Positions 33,897-41,688 of a stretch of DNA of 63,597 nt are shown here, piece after piece. The stretch lies in contig NZ_CAJYVE010000022.1 in NCBI RefSeq assembly GCF_913777995.1, positions 1 to 63,597 on the forward strand, written 5' to 3'. The notes under the pieces are model-generated. The model was not told the origin of the DNA. It was given only the letters and a program-made list of their open reading frames with translations, and did no database searches. The position numbers and the translations under genes are program-made. This DNA comes from an uncultured Pseudomonas sp. (lineage in GTDB: Bacteria; Pseudomonadota; Gammaproteobacteria; Pseudomonadales; Pseudomonadaceae). Numbering within the stretch: the stretch's first letter is position 1; every line of letters starts with the position of its first letter.

Positions 33897-34934
33897 TCAG
33901 CGGCGGCGCAGCATACCGATGAAGAACAAGCCGCCCAGTGCGGCGGTGGCGATACCGATCGGCAGGTCCTGAGGGGCGATCAGGCTGCGCGCCGCGACAT
34001 CCACCCAGACCAGGAACAGCGCGCCCAGCAGTGCACAGACCGGAATCAACCGGCGATGCTCGCTGCCCACCAGCCAGCGCGCCAGGTGCGGCAGCATCAG
34101 GCCGACGAAACCGATGGCGCCGGCCAGCGAGACCAGCACGCCAGTGAGCAGCGAGCAGCAGACGAACACCTGCCAGCGCAGCCGCCGGGTGTCGACGCCC
34201 AGGCTGGCGGCGGTGTGCTCGCCGCACAGCAGGGCATCGAGCGGGCGTGCCAGCACCAGCAAGGCTAGCAGCGCGGTCAGCACGCCCAGCGCCGGCAGCG
34301 GCAGCAGGTTCCAGCTGGCCTGGCCCAGGCCGCCGAGCATCCAGAACATCACCGAGCTGGCGGCGTGCGGGTCGCCGACATAGAGAAGCAGGTTGACCAG
34401 CGCCATGAGCACGAACGATACCGCGACTCCGGCCAGCAGCAGCCGCTCGCCTTGGGGTCGTGCCTCGTCCTGCCGCTGGCGCGGGCGCGCCAGGTCAAGG
34501 ACCAGCAGCATGCTGCCCAGCGCCCCGGCGAAGGCCGCCAGGGGCAGGCTCAAGGTGCCGGCGAAGTGGCCCAGGTACATGATCACCAGTACCGCACCCA
34601 GCGCTGCGCCGGAACTCACCCCCAGCAGGTGCGGGTCGGCCAGCGGGTTGCGCGTCACCGCCTGCAGGGCGGCGCCGATCATCGCCAGGCCGGCGCCGAC
34701 CAGCGCACCGAGTAACACCCGTGGCGCACGCAGTTGCCAGACGATAGCCTCCTGGCTGGAGGGCCAGGCCTCAGCGTTGGTCAGTCCCAGCCTGCTCAAC
34801 AGGATGTCGCCGACCTGGCTGCTGGGTATCTGGGCCGAACCGAACCCCAGCGCCAGTACGCACGACAGCGCCAACAGGGCCAGCAGGCCGATGACCAGCC
34901 CTCGGTAGGCGCTGCGACTGGCCAGGCGTCTCAA
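33897..34934 (-). CDS. FecCD-family ABC importer permease, probably corrinoid
   Basis: This 345-residue BtuC/FecCD-type permease has about ten helices and family segments RAPRVLLGALVGAGLA, QAVTRNPLADPHLLG and GAIGFVGLMLPHLAR. The start is a TTG at 34934 whose TTGA overlaps the stop of the binding-protein gene. GAGG lies eight bases upstream, so translation is coupled. It is the last gene of a riboswitch-controlled operon, so the likely cargo is a cobalamin or related corrinoid rather than a siderophore (inference). Confidence 0.9.
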   Translation of the reverse strand: MRRLASRSAYRGLVIGLLALLALSCVLALGFGSAQIPSSQVGDILLSRLGLTNAEAWPSSQEAIVWQLRAPRVLLGALVGAGLAMIGAALQAVTRNPLADPHLLGVSSGAALGAVLVIMYLGHFAGTLSLPLAAFAGALGSMLLVLDLARPRQRQDEARPQGERLLLAGVAVSFVLMALVNLLLYVGDPHAASSVMFWMLGGLGQASWNLLPLPALGVLTALLALLVLARPLDALLCGEHTAASLGVDTRRLRWQVFVCCSLLTGVLVSLAGAIGFVGLMLPHLARWLVGSEHRRLIPVCALLGALFLVWVDVAARSLIAPQDLPIGIATAALGGLFFIGMLRRR

Positions 34935-35893
34935 CGCGATGCCTCGGCGAAACGCTCGGGGTGCAGCACCCGGGCCAGTGTCTCCAGGGCCTCGGCGTTG
35001 TGCAGCGAGGGTGTGGCCTGCAGGTAGCTGAGCACTTCGATGTTCAGGTTGTGCACCGCCGCGACCTCACGCAACGCCGGGTGGTTGACCAGAAACTCGC
35101 GCTTGGCCTCCCAGGAGGTAGGGCCGTAGTCGATGATGATGATCACCTCGGGGTTGCGCTCCACCACGCTCTCCCAACCGACGCTGGTCCAGCTGGCTTG
35201 CACGTCGTCCATGATGTTGCGCCCGCCAGCGGCCTCGATCAGCGCCTGGGGCATGCCCAGGCGCCCGGAGGTGAAGGGGCGGTCTTCGCCGCTGTCGTAG
35301 ATGAATACCCGTGGGCGCTCGAGGTCGCCTTCCAGGCGCTCACGTACGGCCGCGACACGCTGGCGGGTCTGCTCGATGAGGGCCTGGGCGCGTTTCTCGA
35401 CCGAGAAGATCCGCCCCAGGTTATCGAGGTCGTGGTACAGGTCGTCGAAGCTGGCGGCGGGGCGGGGCATGACGAACAAGCAGGACTCGCTCAACTCGTA
35501 GACGGGAATGCCGAACGGCGCAAGGGTCTGCGGGGTGACCGGGCCGCCGATACGCATGCCATAGTTCCAGCCGGCGAAATACAGGTCGGTGCCGGCATCG
35601 ACCAGGTTTTCCAGCGAAGGGTCGCGCGGGGCGATTTCCTTGAGCCCGGCAAGCTGCTCGCGCAGCGGATCTTGCAGGGTCTTCCAACCGGTAATGCCAC
35701 TGAAGCCGGCCATGCGCTCGCGCAGGCCCAAGGCCAGGAGCATGTCGGTCATGTTCACGTCCTGGCTGACCGCGCGTTGCGGCGCGTGCTGGAAGGTCAC
35801 GTCGCGGTCGCAACTGCGCACGGTCAGCGGGTAGTCGCTGGCGTAGGCGCCGAAGCTGGTCGCCAGGCCGAGGAGAAACAGCAGTCGCATCAT
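34931..35893 (-). CDS. Periplasmic binding protein of the corrinoid/iron ABC importer
   Basis: The 320-residue protein has a short signal peptide (MMRLLFLLGLATSFGAYA) and a BtuF/FepB-type fold: DYPLTVRSCDRDV, VVERNPEVIII and a helical backbone linking two lobes. There is no lipobox, so it should be soluble in the periplasm. It starts at an ATG overlapping the ATPase stop. It delivers ligand from the TonB receptor to the inner-membrane permease. Confidence 0.9.
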   Translation of the reverse strand: MMRLLFLLGLATSFGAYASDYPLTVRSCDRDVTFQHAPQRAVSQDVNMTDMLLALGLRERMAGFSGITGWKTLQDPLREQLAGLKEIAPRDPSLENLVDAGTDLYFAGWNYGMRIGGPVTPQTLAPFGIPVYELSESCLFVMPRPAASFDDLYHDLDNLGRIFSVEKRAQALIEQTRQRVAAVRERLEGDLERPRVFIYDSGEDRPFTSGRLGMPQALIEAAGGRNIMDDVQASWTSVGWESVVERNPEVIIIIDYGPTSWEAKREFLVNHPALREVAAVHNLNIEVLSYLQATPSLHNAEALETLARVLHPERFAEASR

Positions 35894-36660
35894 GGTCGGG
35901 TTATCCAGGTAATGCGTGGATGGGGGGCAAGAGGGTGGGTGTCGACCAGCGCTTGCAGGCCGAACACCTCGTGCAGCAGCGCCGGGGTCAGCACTTGGGC
36001 AGGCGTGCCGCTGGCCACCGCCTGGCCGTCCTTGAGCACGTAGAGGCGGTCGCAGAACGCGGCTGCCAGGTTCAGATCGTGGAAGCTGGCCAGGGTGCTC
36101 AGGCGCAGTCGGCGCAGCAACTGCAACAGCTCCAGCTGGTAGCGCGGGTCCAGGTGGTTGGTGGGCTCGTCGAGGATCAGCAGGCGCGGCTGCTGCACCA
36201 GTGCCCTGGCCAGCAGCACGCGCTGCTTCTCGCCGCCGGAGAGGCTGGCGAAGGCTCGCGCGCCGTGTGCGTGCATGCCGGTGCGCTGCAGGGCCTGTTC
36301 GACCAGCGCCCGGTCCTCAGCGCTGTCTCCCTCGAGCAGCTTCTTGTGCGGGGCGCGGCCCATGCCCACCACCTCGGCAACGCTCAGGCCGAAGTCCTGG
36401 GGAAACTCCTGTTGCATCACCGCAATGTGCTGTGCGCTCCAGCGCTGGCTGCGCAGCCACAGGTCTTCGCCGGCAAGCCGTACCTGGCCGCTGGCCGGAC
36501 GGCTGAAGCGCCAGGCGCAGCGCAACAGGCTGGTCTTGCCGCTGCCGTTGGGGCCGATCAGGCCAACGAACTCGCCGTCGGCGACCTGCAGGTCGATATC
36601 GACCAGGCGAAAGCGCTGCGCATCGCCCCAATTCAGGCGTTCGATGGCCAGGTGGGTCAT
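35890..36660 (-). CDS. ABC importer ATPase, BtuD/FecE type
   Basis: The 256-residue ATPase has Walker A GPNGSGKTS, the signature LSGGEKQR, Walker B LLILDEPTNHLD and the H-loop SFHDLN. It lies 21 bases after the receptor gene and overlaps the binding-protein gene. It powers uptake by the FecCD-type permease. Confidence 0.93.
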   Translation of the reverse strand: MTHLAIERLNWGDAQRFRLVDIDLQVADGEFVGLIGPNGSGKTSLLRCAWRFSRPASGQVRLAGEDLWLRSQRWSAQHIAVMQQEFPQDFGLSVAEVVGMGRAPHKKLLEGDSAEDRALVEQALQRTGMHAHGARAFASLSGGEKQRVLLARALVQQPRLLILDEPTNHLDPRYQLELLQLLRRLRLSTLASFHDLNLAAAFCDRLYVLKDGQAVASGTPAQVLTPALLHEVFGLQALVDTHPLAPHPRITWITRP

Positions 36661-36681
36661 GGGTACTCCTCGTCGAGCCGA

Positions 36682-38823
36682 TCAGAAGCTGTAGTCGGCG
36701 GTGACCAGCAGCGAGCGGGGCGCCCCCATCAGCCATTGCTGGCCGCTGTTCTGCCCGGTCACCGCATAGCGGCGGTCCAGAAGGTTATACAGTTGCACGC
36801 CCAGATGCACGTCGGGCAGTGCCTGCCAGCCCAGGCTGGCGTCGACCACGGTGTAGCCCGGCACCTGGGTGGTGTTGGCCACGTCGGCGTAGCGCGCGTC
36901 CACGTAGCGCAGGCCGACACCGGCATCCACCTGATGACCGAGGTCCTTGTTCAACCACAGGTTGGCGGTGCGCCGCGGCACGTCGATCGGGCGGTTGCCG
37001 GCCCGCGACACCGGCTCGCCGCCGGCCAGGTCGTCGAAGTCATCGAAACGCGCGCGCAGCAACGAGGCATTGGCCGACACCTGCCAGCCACGCTCCAGGT
37101 TCAGCTCCAGGCTGGCCTCAAGGCCGTCGGAAGACTGCTGGCCGACCTGCTGGCTGAGGCGCGTCAGCGGGTCGGTGCTGAGCAGTTTCTTCTTGACGAT
37201 ATGGAAGGCCGCCAGGGTCCACTCGCCATCGCCGTTCCAGAAGCGCTGCTTCAGGCCCAGTTCGGTCTGCCGCGCTTCGGTAAGGTCCAGCTGCTGCTGG
37301 CTGGGGCTGAGGGTGATGAGGTTGCTGATGCCATCTTCGGACGTCGAATACTGGCCATACAGCGACAGCTGGTCGGTGACCGCGAACACCAGCCCGGCGC
37401 GCCAGTTGCCGCCATTCAGGTTCCGCTCGCTGCGGCTGGCGTCGCGCAGGTCGTCGCGTTGCAGCTGGTTATGGTCGCGGCGCACGCCAGTGACCAGCGA
37501 CCAACGCTCGGAGAGCTGCAGGCGGTTTTCGGCGAACAGCGCGACGCTGTGGGTCAAGGTGTCGGCCAGTGGGCGAAACGCTGACTGGCTCTGGAAATAG
37601 CCGTCGGCAGGCCGCCAGGCGTCGATGTAGTCACCGCCGACGTCGGTGTAAGGCGAGTTGTTGTCGAGGCGGAAGCGGATGCGGTTGTACTCGGCGCCGA
37701 CCAGGGTCTGGCTGTCCAGGCCGAACAGGCTGTGGCGCCAGGTAAAGGTCTGGCGGTCGCCGAGCTGCTCTTGGTCGTGCTTGATTTCCAGGTAATCGCT
37801 GCGCAGCAGTTGTTCGCGCGCGCCATTCCAGGTGTAGATCTCGGCGTTGCGCCAGTGACGGCGGCTGGTGATGAAGTAGAGCTGGTTGCTAGCACTCAAG
37901 CTGTCGTTGATCTGCCAGTCGGTGTTCAGTCGCGTCCACTGGTCGTCGTTGCGCTGCACCGCGTTGTGCAGGTTGTAGTTCTTGTCGCGCAGGCTGTCGT
38001 GGTAGTGGCTGTCGAGCAGCGGGGTGCCGAAATAACTGGCCGGTTCGCTGTCGCCCCGCTCGTGGGCCAGGGTGAAACTCAGCGCGTCGGTGACTTGCCA
38101 GCGCAGCGCGGCGCTCAAGGCCGTGTTGCGCGAGTTGCCGTGGTCGACCCAGCCGTTGCTCTGCTGCTGGTTGAGGGTCAGCCGATAACTGAGGTGCTGA
38201 TTCAGCGAACCGCCGCTGTCCAGCGCGGCCTGCTGCTGGTCCCACGACCCGTAGCCGAGGCGCAGGCGGTTGCGGATCTCACCTTCGAAGGGCTTCTTCG
38301 GCACGATGTTGACTGTCGCCCCGGTGGCGCCTTCGCCATACAGCACCGAGGCCGGGCCGCGCAGCACGTCGATGTGCTCGACCATCCAGGTGTCTACGGG
38401 AAAGGTCTGGCTGCCCATGCCGGTGTACAGCCGCGAGCCGTCGAACAGGGTCATTACCGACTCATGGCCGCTGAAGCCGCGAGCCGAGAGCGCGGTGTTG
38501 CCATTGCCGGGGGCGGCGATGCTGGTGATCCCCGGTGAGCGGCTCACGGCATCCTGCACGCTGGGGTTGGCGCGGCTTTCCAGGCTTTGGTGATCGATGC
38601 GGGTCACGCTGGCCGGCGTCTGCAGCGCGCTGAGGGCCAGCCGCGAAGCGCTGGGTTGCGGGGCGTCGAGGCCGGAAGCGGGCACTTCGCCCACCTCACT
38701 GACGGTGGTCGGCGGCAACGACAGGCCGCTTTCGGCCAGGGCGAGGGGAGAAAAGGCCAGTAACGGCACGAGGTTCCAGCGCAGCGAACGCTGCACGATG
38801 CTGGCAGGGAGAAATCGGGACAT
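36682..38823 (-). CDS. TonB-dependent receptor under cobalamin riboswitch control
   Basis: This 713-residue outer-membrane receptor has a signal peptide (SLRWNLVPLLAFSPLALA), a TonB-box-like segment (TTVSEVGEV), a plug domain (ALSARGFSGHESV, DVLRGPASVLYGEGATGATVNI) and a 22-strand barrel ending in aromatic Phe (VTADYSF). It is longer than BtuB of E. coli, and the plug resembles ferric-siderophore receptors, yet its leader is a cobalamin riboswitch. The cargo may be cobalamin, another corrinoid or a cobalt chelate. The start at 38823 gives the signal peptide; the open frame to 38934 is leader. Confidence 0.9.
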   Translation of the reverse strand: MSRFLPASIVQRSLRWNLVPLLAFSPLALAESGLSLPPTTVSEVGEVPASGLDAPQPSASRLALSALQTPASVTRIDHQSLESRANPSVQDAVSRSPGITSIAAPGNGNTALSARGFSGHESVMTLFDGSRLYTGMGSQTFPVDTWMVEHIDVLRGPASVLYGEGATGATVNIVPKKPFEGEIRNRLRLGYGSWDQQQAALDSGGSLNQHLSYRLTLNQQQSNGWVDHGNSRNTALSAALRWQVTDALSFTLAHERGDSEPASYFGTPLLDSHYHDSLRDKNYNLHNAVQRNDDQWTRLNTDWQINDSLSASNQLYFITSRRHWRNAEIYTWNGAREQLLRSDYLEIKHDQEQLGDRQTFTWRHSLFGLDSQTLVGAEYNRIRFRLDNNSPYTDVGGDYIDAWRPADGYFQSQSAFRPLADTLTHSVALFAENRLQLSERWSLVTGVRRDHNQLQRDDLRDASRSERNLNGGNWRAGLVFAVTDQLSLYGQYSTSEDGISNLITLSPSQQQLDLTEARQTELGLKQRFWNGDGEWTLAAFHIVKKKLLSTDPLTRLSQQVGQQSSDGLEASLELNLERGWQVSANASLLRARFDDFDDLAGGEPVSRAGNRPIDVPRRTANLWLNKDLGHQVDAGVGLRYVDARYADVANTTQVPGYTVVDASLGWQALPDVHLGVQLYNLLDRRYAVTGQNSGQQWLMGAPRSLLVTADYSF

Positions 38824-38937
38824 GCTGTTCCACTTCGTAAAGGAAAGATGAGCCCGGAGGGAATAACGCATAGGCAAACACGCGCGCAGGGGCGCACGGG
38901 TACCGGCCTGCGCCCGCCCACCGCGGGAGTGCAAAAC

Positions 38938-39135
38938 GAAGTTCCAGGCCGGTCTCCGGGCTTGCGAGGATCATGAAACCTTCACCTTCCCATGCTTGCC
39001 GTGGGGCAGTGGCACAGTGGTCTATCGAAGGTTTCGCTCGCCTACCGTTGCGGGGGCAGCGCCGGACTGATCACCTGAGTGACGCACCGGCTTCCCGTTT
39101 CACCCCATGCACGGCGGCATGGGACACCTGAAACT
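38938..39135 (-). ncRNA. Cobalamin riboswitch
   Basis: Read leftward, the leader has the conserved cobalamin aptamer parts in order: GGTG and ACGGGAAGCCGGTG, GCGCTGCCCCCGCAACGGTA, CCACTG, GGGAAGG and the B12 box AAGCCCGGAGACCGGCC (38964-38948). Downstream, CCGGCCTG at the box (38952-38945 on this strand) is complementary to CAGGCCGG at 38910-38903 in the expression platform, a likely switching helix. It controls the receptor and ABC importer genes: corrinoid binding should lower expression. Confidence 0.95.
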
Positions 39136-39142
39136 GGGCGGC

Positions 39143-39171
39143 ATATGAACACCGATGAACGGTAGCGTCAA
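39143..39171 (-). promoter_or_regulatory. Possible sigma70 promoter of the riboswitch operon
   Basis: TTGACG (39171-39166) and TCATAT (39148-39143) are 17 bases apart, placing transcription start near 39136, at the 5' edge of the aptamer. The -10 match is weak. Confidence 0.45.
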
Positions 39172-39229
39172 CCTTGCTCGCCCGGTTCAGGTGCGGTGGC
39201 AGGAGAAGGTGGCCGAGGCGCTGCCCGTC

Positions 39230-39883
39230 TCAAAGGCCGGTGCTGGTAGGTGCCGCCTGGAGCTGGATTTCCACCCGGCGGTTCAGCGCGTCTTGCGGCG
39301 CCAGACCGGGGCGTGGCCTGGAATCGCCGTATCCGGCCACCACCACACGCAGAGCCTGGCCTGTGTCGAGTGCCGGGATCAGCAGTTTGCGGGCCTCGCG
39401 GGCGCGGGCGGCGGAGAGGGTGTAGTTGTCGTCGTAGACCGTGCAGTAGCGGTTCAGGTCGGTGACCGGTCGGGTCACCGGCAGGCTGTCGGTGTGGCCC
39501 TCCACCAGCAGTTGCGCCTGTGGGTGAGTGCGCATGAATTCCGCTACGCGCAGCGCCAGGCGGCCCAGCAGGTTACGGGTGGCCGGGGTGATGCAGGCGC
39601 TGCCGCGGGCGAAGGCGTCGTCGGGCAACACCAGGCGGCGGCCCTGGACATCAATGTCCAGCAGGCGCGATTCGCCACTGTGCAGCAGGTCGCGCTGCAT
39701 GTCGGCGAGCAGGTCACGCAGGTCCTGGTTGCGTGCGCTTTCCTGCAGCTGTCGTTGTACCTGGCTGGCGGCTTCGGCGGCCTTGTTCTGCAGAACCGAG
39801 ACCACCAGCATGAGCATCACCACCGCCATGACGCCGGCCATCAGGTCGGAAACCGACACCCATTCACTGGCTTTGTCCTTCAT
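39230..39883 (-). CDS. ZorB/MotB-like OmpA-domain motor protein
   Basis: The 217-residue protein has a cytoplasmic N-terminus, one membrane helix with the stator-type acidic residue just before it (VSVSDLMAGVMAVVM, Asp13), a coiled stretch and a C-terminal OmpA peptidoglycan-binding domain (VEGHTDSLPV, AARAREARKLL, RRVEIQL). This matches MotB and ZorB stators. It starts at 39883, seven bases after the ZorA-like stop. It is the second gene of a two-gene unit; no zorC, zorD, zorE or nuclease gene follows, since the next element is the riboswitch operon. Confidence 0.85.
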   Translation of the reverse strand: MKDKASEWVSVSDLMAGVMAVVMLMLVVSVLQNKAAEAASQVQRQLQESARNQDLRDLLADMQRDLLHSGESRLLDIDVQGRRLVLPDDAFARGSACITPATRNLLGRLALRVAEFMRTHPQAQLLVEGHTDSLPVTRPVTDLNRYCTVYDDNYTLSAARAREARKLLIPALDTGQALRVVVAGYGDSRPRPGLAPQDALNRRVEIQLQAAPTSTGL

Positions 39884-39890
39884 CGAGCAA

Positions 39891-41246
39891 TCACCCCGAG
39901 TGGCGCGCGGCTGATTGCTCTGGGGTCTTGCGAGGCGCGGGCGCACCCAGATGCTTGAACAGTTGTACGGCCGAATCGGTCGCAGCGTTGAGCGACTCAT
40001 TGACTCCGGCCAGGCCTTCCAGGGTGCTTTCCAGATGGCTTTCCTGGGAAATGCTCGACGCATTCAGGGCATCGAGGCGCTGGTTGATGTCGCGAGTACC
40101 CTGCAGCAGGCCATCGAGCTGTCGCGCCACCGACTCGCTGCGCTGGTCGAGGCTGGCCAATGACAGGTTGCTTTCACGGATCTGGTTGATGAACTCGGTC
40201 ACCTGTTCGAGCAGGTGGTCGTCACGCTCCTGGGCCAGGCTCAGCAGCCGGGCATTGAAGCGCTTGAGGTCGTCGAACTGGGCGGCGTGGTTGCCGGCCT
40301 GCTGGTGCAGAGCGAGCAGGGTCTGATTGCTCTCGCGGTGCTGTGCGGCGAGGTCTGCCAGCTGCTGCTGGGTTTCGGCGTGGCGGCTTGCGGCGTGCCG
40401 GTCGGCATCGGCCTGGCGGCTCTGGATGGCCTCCAGTCGCTGTGCAGCGCTGGCGGCGCTCTGTTCCAGCTGACCGAGCAGACGATTGCCGGTGGCCGCC
40501 TGGGCCAGGGATTTCTTGTGGAAGTCTTGCGTCTGATCCTGGCTGTCACGGGCCAGTTGCACTTGCAGGGCCATGAGCGCGCGCAGGTCTTCGGCCAGTT
40601 GTGAAGACTGCTGGTGCATGCCTTGTACCAGGCGCTCGCCGAGCACTTCCAGGCTTTCCCGGGCCTGCAGGTCGCGGCGCTCGTCGTAGGCACGTCGACC
40701 GCGCCGTTCGAGTTCCATGTCCAGCTTCATCTGGCGCACGCACCAGGCGCTGCGACGGCTCTCCGCCGACCAGCGCGAGGCTTCCCAGAGCTTCAGAGCG
40801 ATGAAGGCCATGATGCCCCAGGTCGAGGTTTTGAACTTCGAGCCCAGGTCTTTCATCATGCCGGTCAGTTGCCCCAGCGAATCGCTCATGGCACCGATGG
40901 AGTCGCCGCTGCCTTGCAACACCATCGAGGCTTTGTCCAGGGCCAGGCCCAGGCCGAGGAAGGTGCCGAGCAGGCCGAAGATCAGCAGCAGGCCGGGCAT
41001 GTTGCCGACGATGCGTTCCGGCAGCGAGGCCAGGGCATGGGACAGTTCGCTGATCGAACCGTGTTGCGGGTCTAGGGCGCCGGTCTGCACGGTGCCGTTC
41101 CAGTTGCGTTCCCAGTTCGTTTCGCGGCCCAGCATTTCGGCGCTGATCAGCGATACCAGCAGGCCGCCCAAGATCAGGATGAAGAAGGTCAGTTCCAGCC
41201 CGCTGTCCAGCGAGGGCAGCAGGAAATGCATGATTTCACCGTTCAT
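39891..41246 (-). CDS. ZorA/MotA-like proton channel with long coiled-coil tail
   Basis: This 451-residue protein has three membrane helices near 18-37, 84-104 and 141-157 (MotA/TolQ/ExbB channel). A cytoplasmic tail of about 270 residues, rich in Gln, Ala and Leu heptads, forms a long coiled coil, the hallmark of ZorA. AAGGAG five bases before ATG 41246 fixes the start. With the OmpA partner it would form a proton-driven motor. It diverges from the type VI secretion operon across a 442-bp region. Confidence 0.85.
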   Translation of the reverse strand: MNGEIMHFLLPSLDSGLELTFFILILGGLLVSLISAEMLGRETNWERNWNGTVQTGALDPQHGSISELSHALASLPERIVGNMPGLLLIFGLLGTFLGLGLALDKASMVLQGSGDSIGAMSDSLGQLTGMMKDLGSKFKTSTWGIMAFIALKLWEASRWSAESRRSAWCVRQMKLDMELERRGRRAYDERRDLQARESLEVLGERLVQGMHQQSSQLAEDLRALMALQVQLARDSQDQTQDFHKKSLAQAATGNRLLGQLEQSAASAAQRLEAIQSRQADADRHAASRHAETQQQLADLAAQHRESNQTLLALHQQAGNHAAQFDDLKRFNARLLSLAQERDDHLLEQVTEFINQIRESNLSLASLDQRSESVARQLDGLLQGTRDINQRLDALNASSISQESHLESTLEGLAGVNESLNAATDSAVQLFKHLGAPAPRKTPEQSAARHSG

Positions 41247-41688
41247 GGACGCTCCTTGAAGCGGGCTGCGACGGTGGCAGGAATGAGCGAAAGAAGGGAG
41301 GCCGGCACTGCAGAATTCCTTGTCTGCGGGATCGAAAGCGCGCCCGCGAGTCCGGGCGGCGATGCATGCAATACAACGGGTTATCGGCCGTCGTTGCAGA
41401 GTCTTTAGCTTTTCATGTGCCGCTGAACAGCATGTACGTGTGCGTTGGGGAGTGCCGACGTCGGCGGCTGAAGTGGCCGGTTCGGCGCGGTGGACGAGTG
41501 CCGACGGGAAAGTTGCATGCAAGTATATGTTACTGATTATGTTGCTTTCTTTCGGTTGTTCATGATGTTGGCGTCATACTTTCTCACTGGATTAAATATT
41601 CGTTAATTGTTCAACGCTTTGCGTTTTTGCGTAGCGCTATATCCTCCGGCGCCAAGTTTTATCGTGCTCTCTCGCCGCCGGAACCCTT
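41247..41688. other. Divergent control region between the motor pair and the T6SS operon
   Basis: No gene is seen in 442 bp. The part near tssA is AT-rich. Two copies of GAGTGCCGACG lie at 41450-41460 and 41496-41506, and a palindrome GCCGACGTCGGC spans the first copy. TTGCATGCAA at 41513-41522 is another palindrome. I found no convincing -24/-12 sigma54 promoter despite the sigma54 activator gene in the operon. Confidence 0.5.

Noticed and set aside
39230-41246. Complete Zorya anti-phage system
   Set aside because: Only the ZorA- and ZorB-like motor genes are present; flanks are a riboswitch operon and T6SS, with no ZorC, ZorD or ZorE candidate.
41247-41688. Sigma54 promoter in front of tssA
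   Set aside because: No GG and GC doublets with ten-base spacing in an appropriate context were found.
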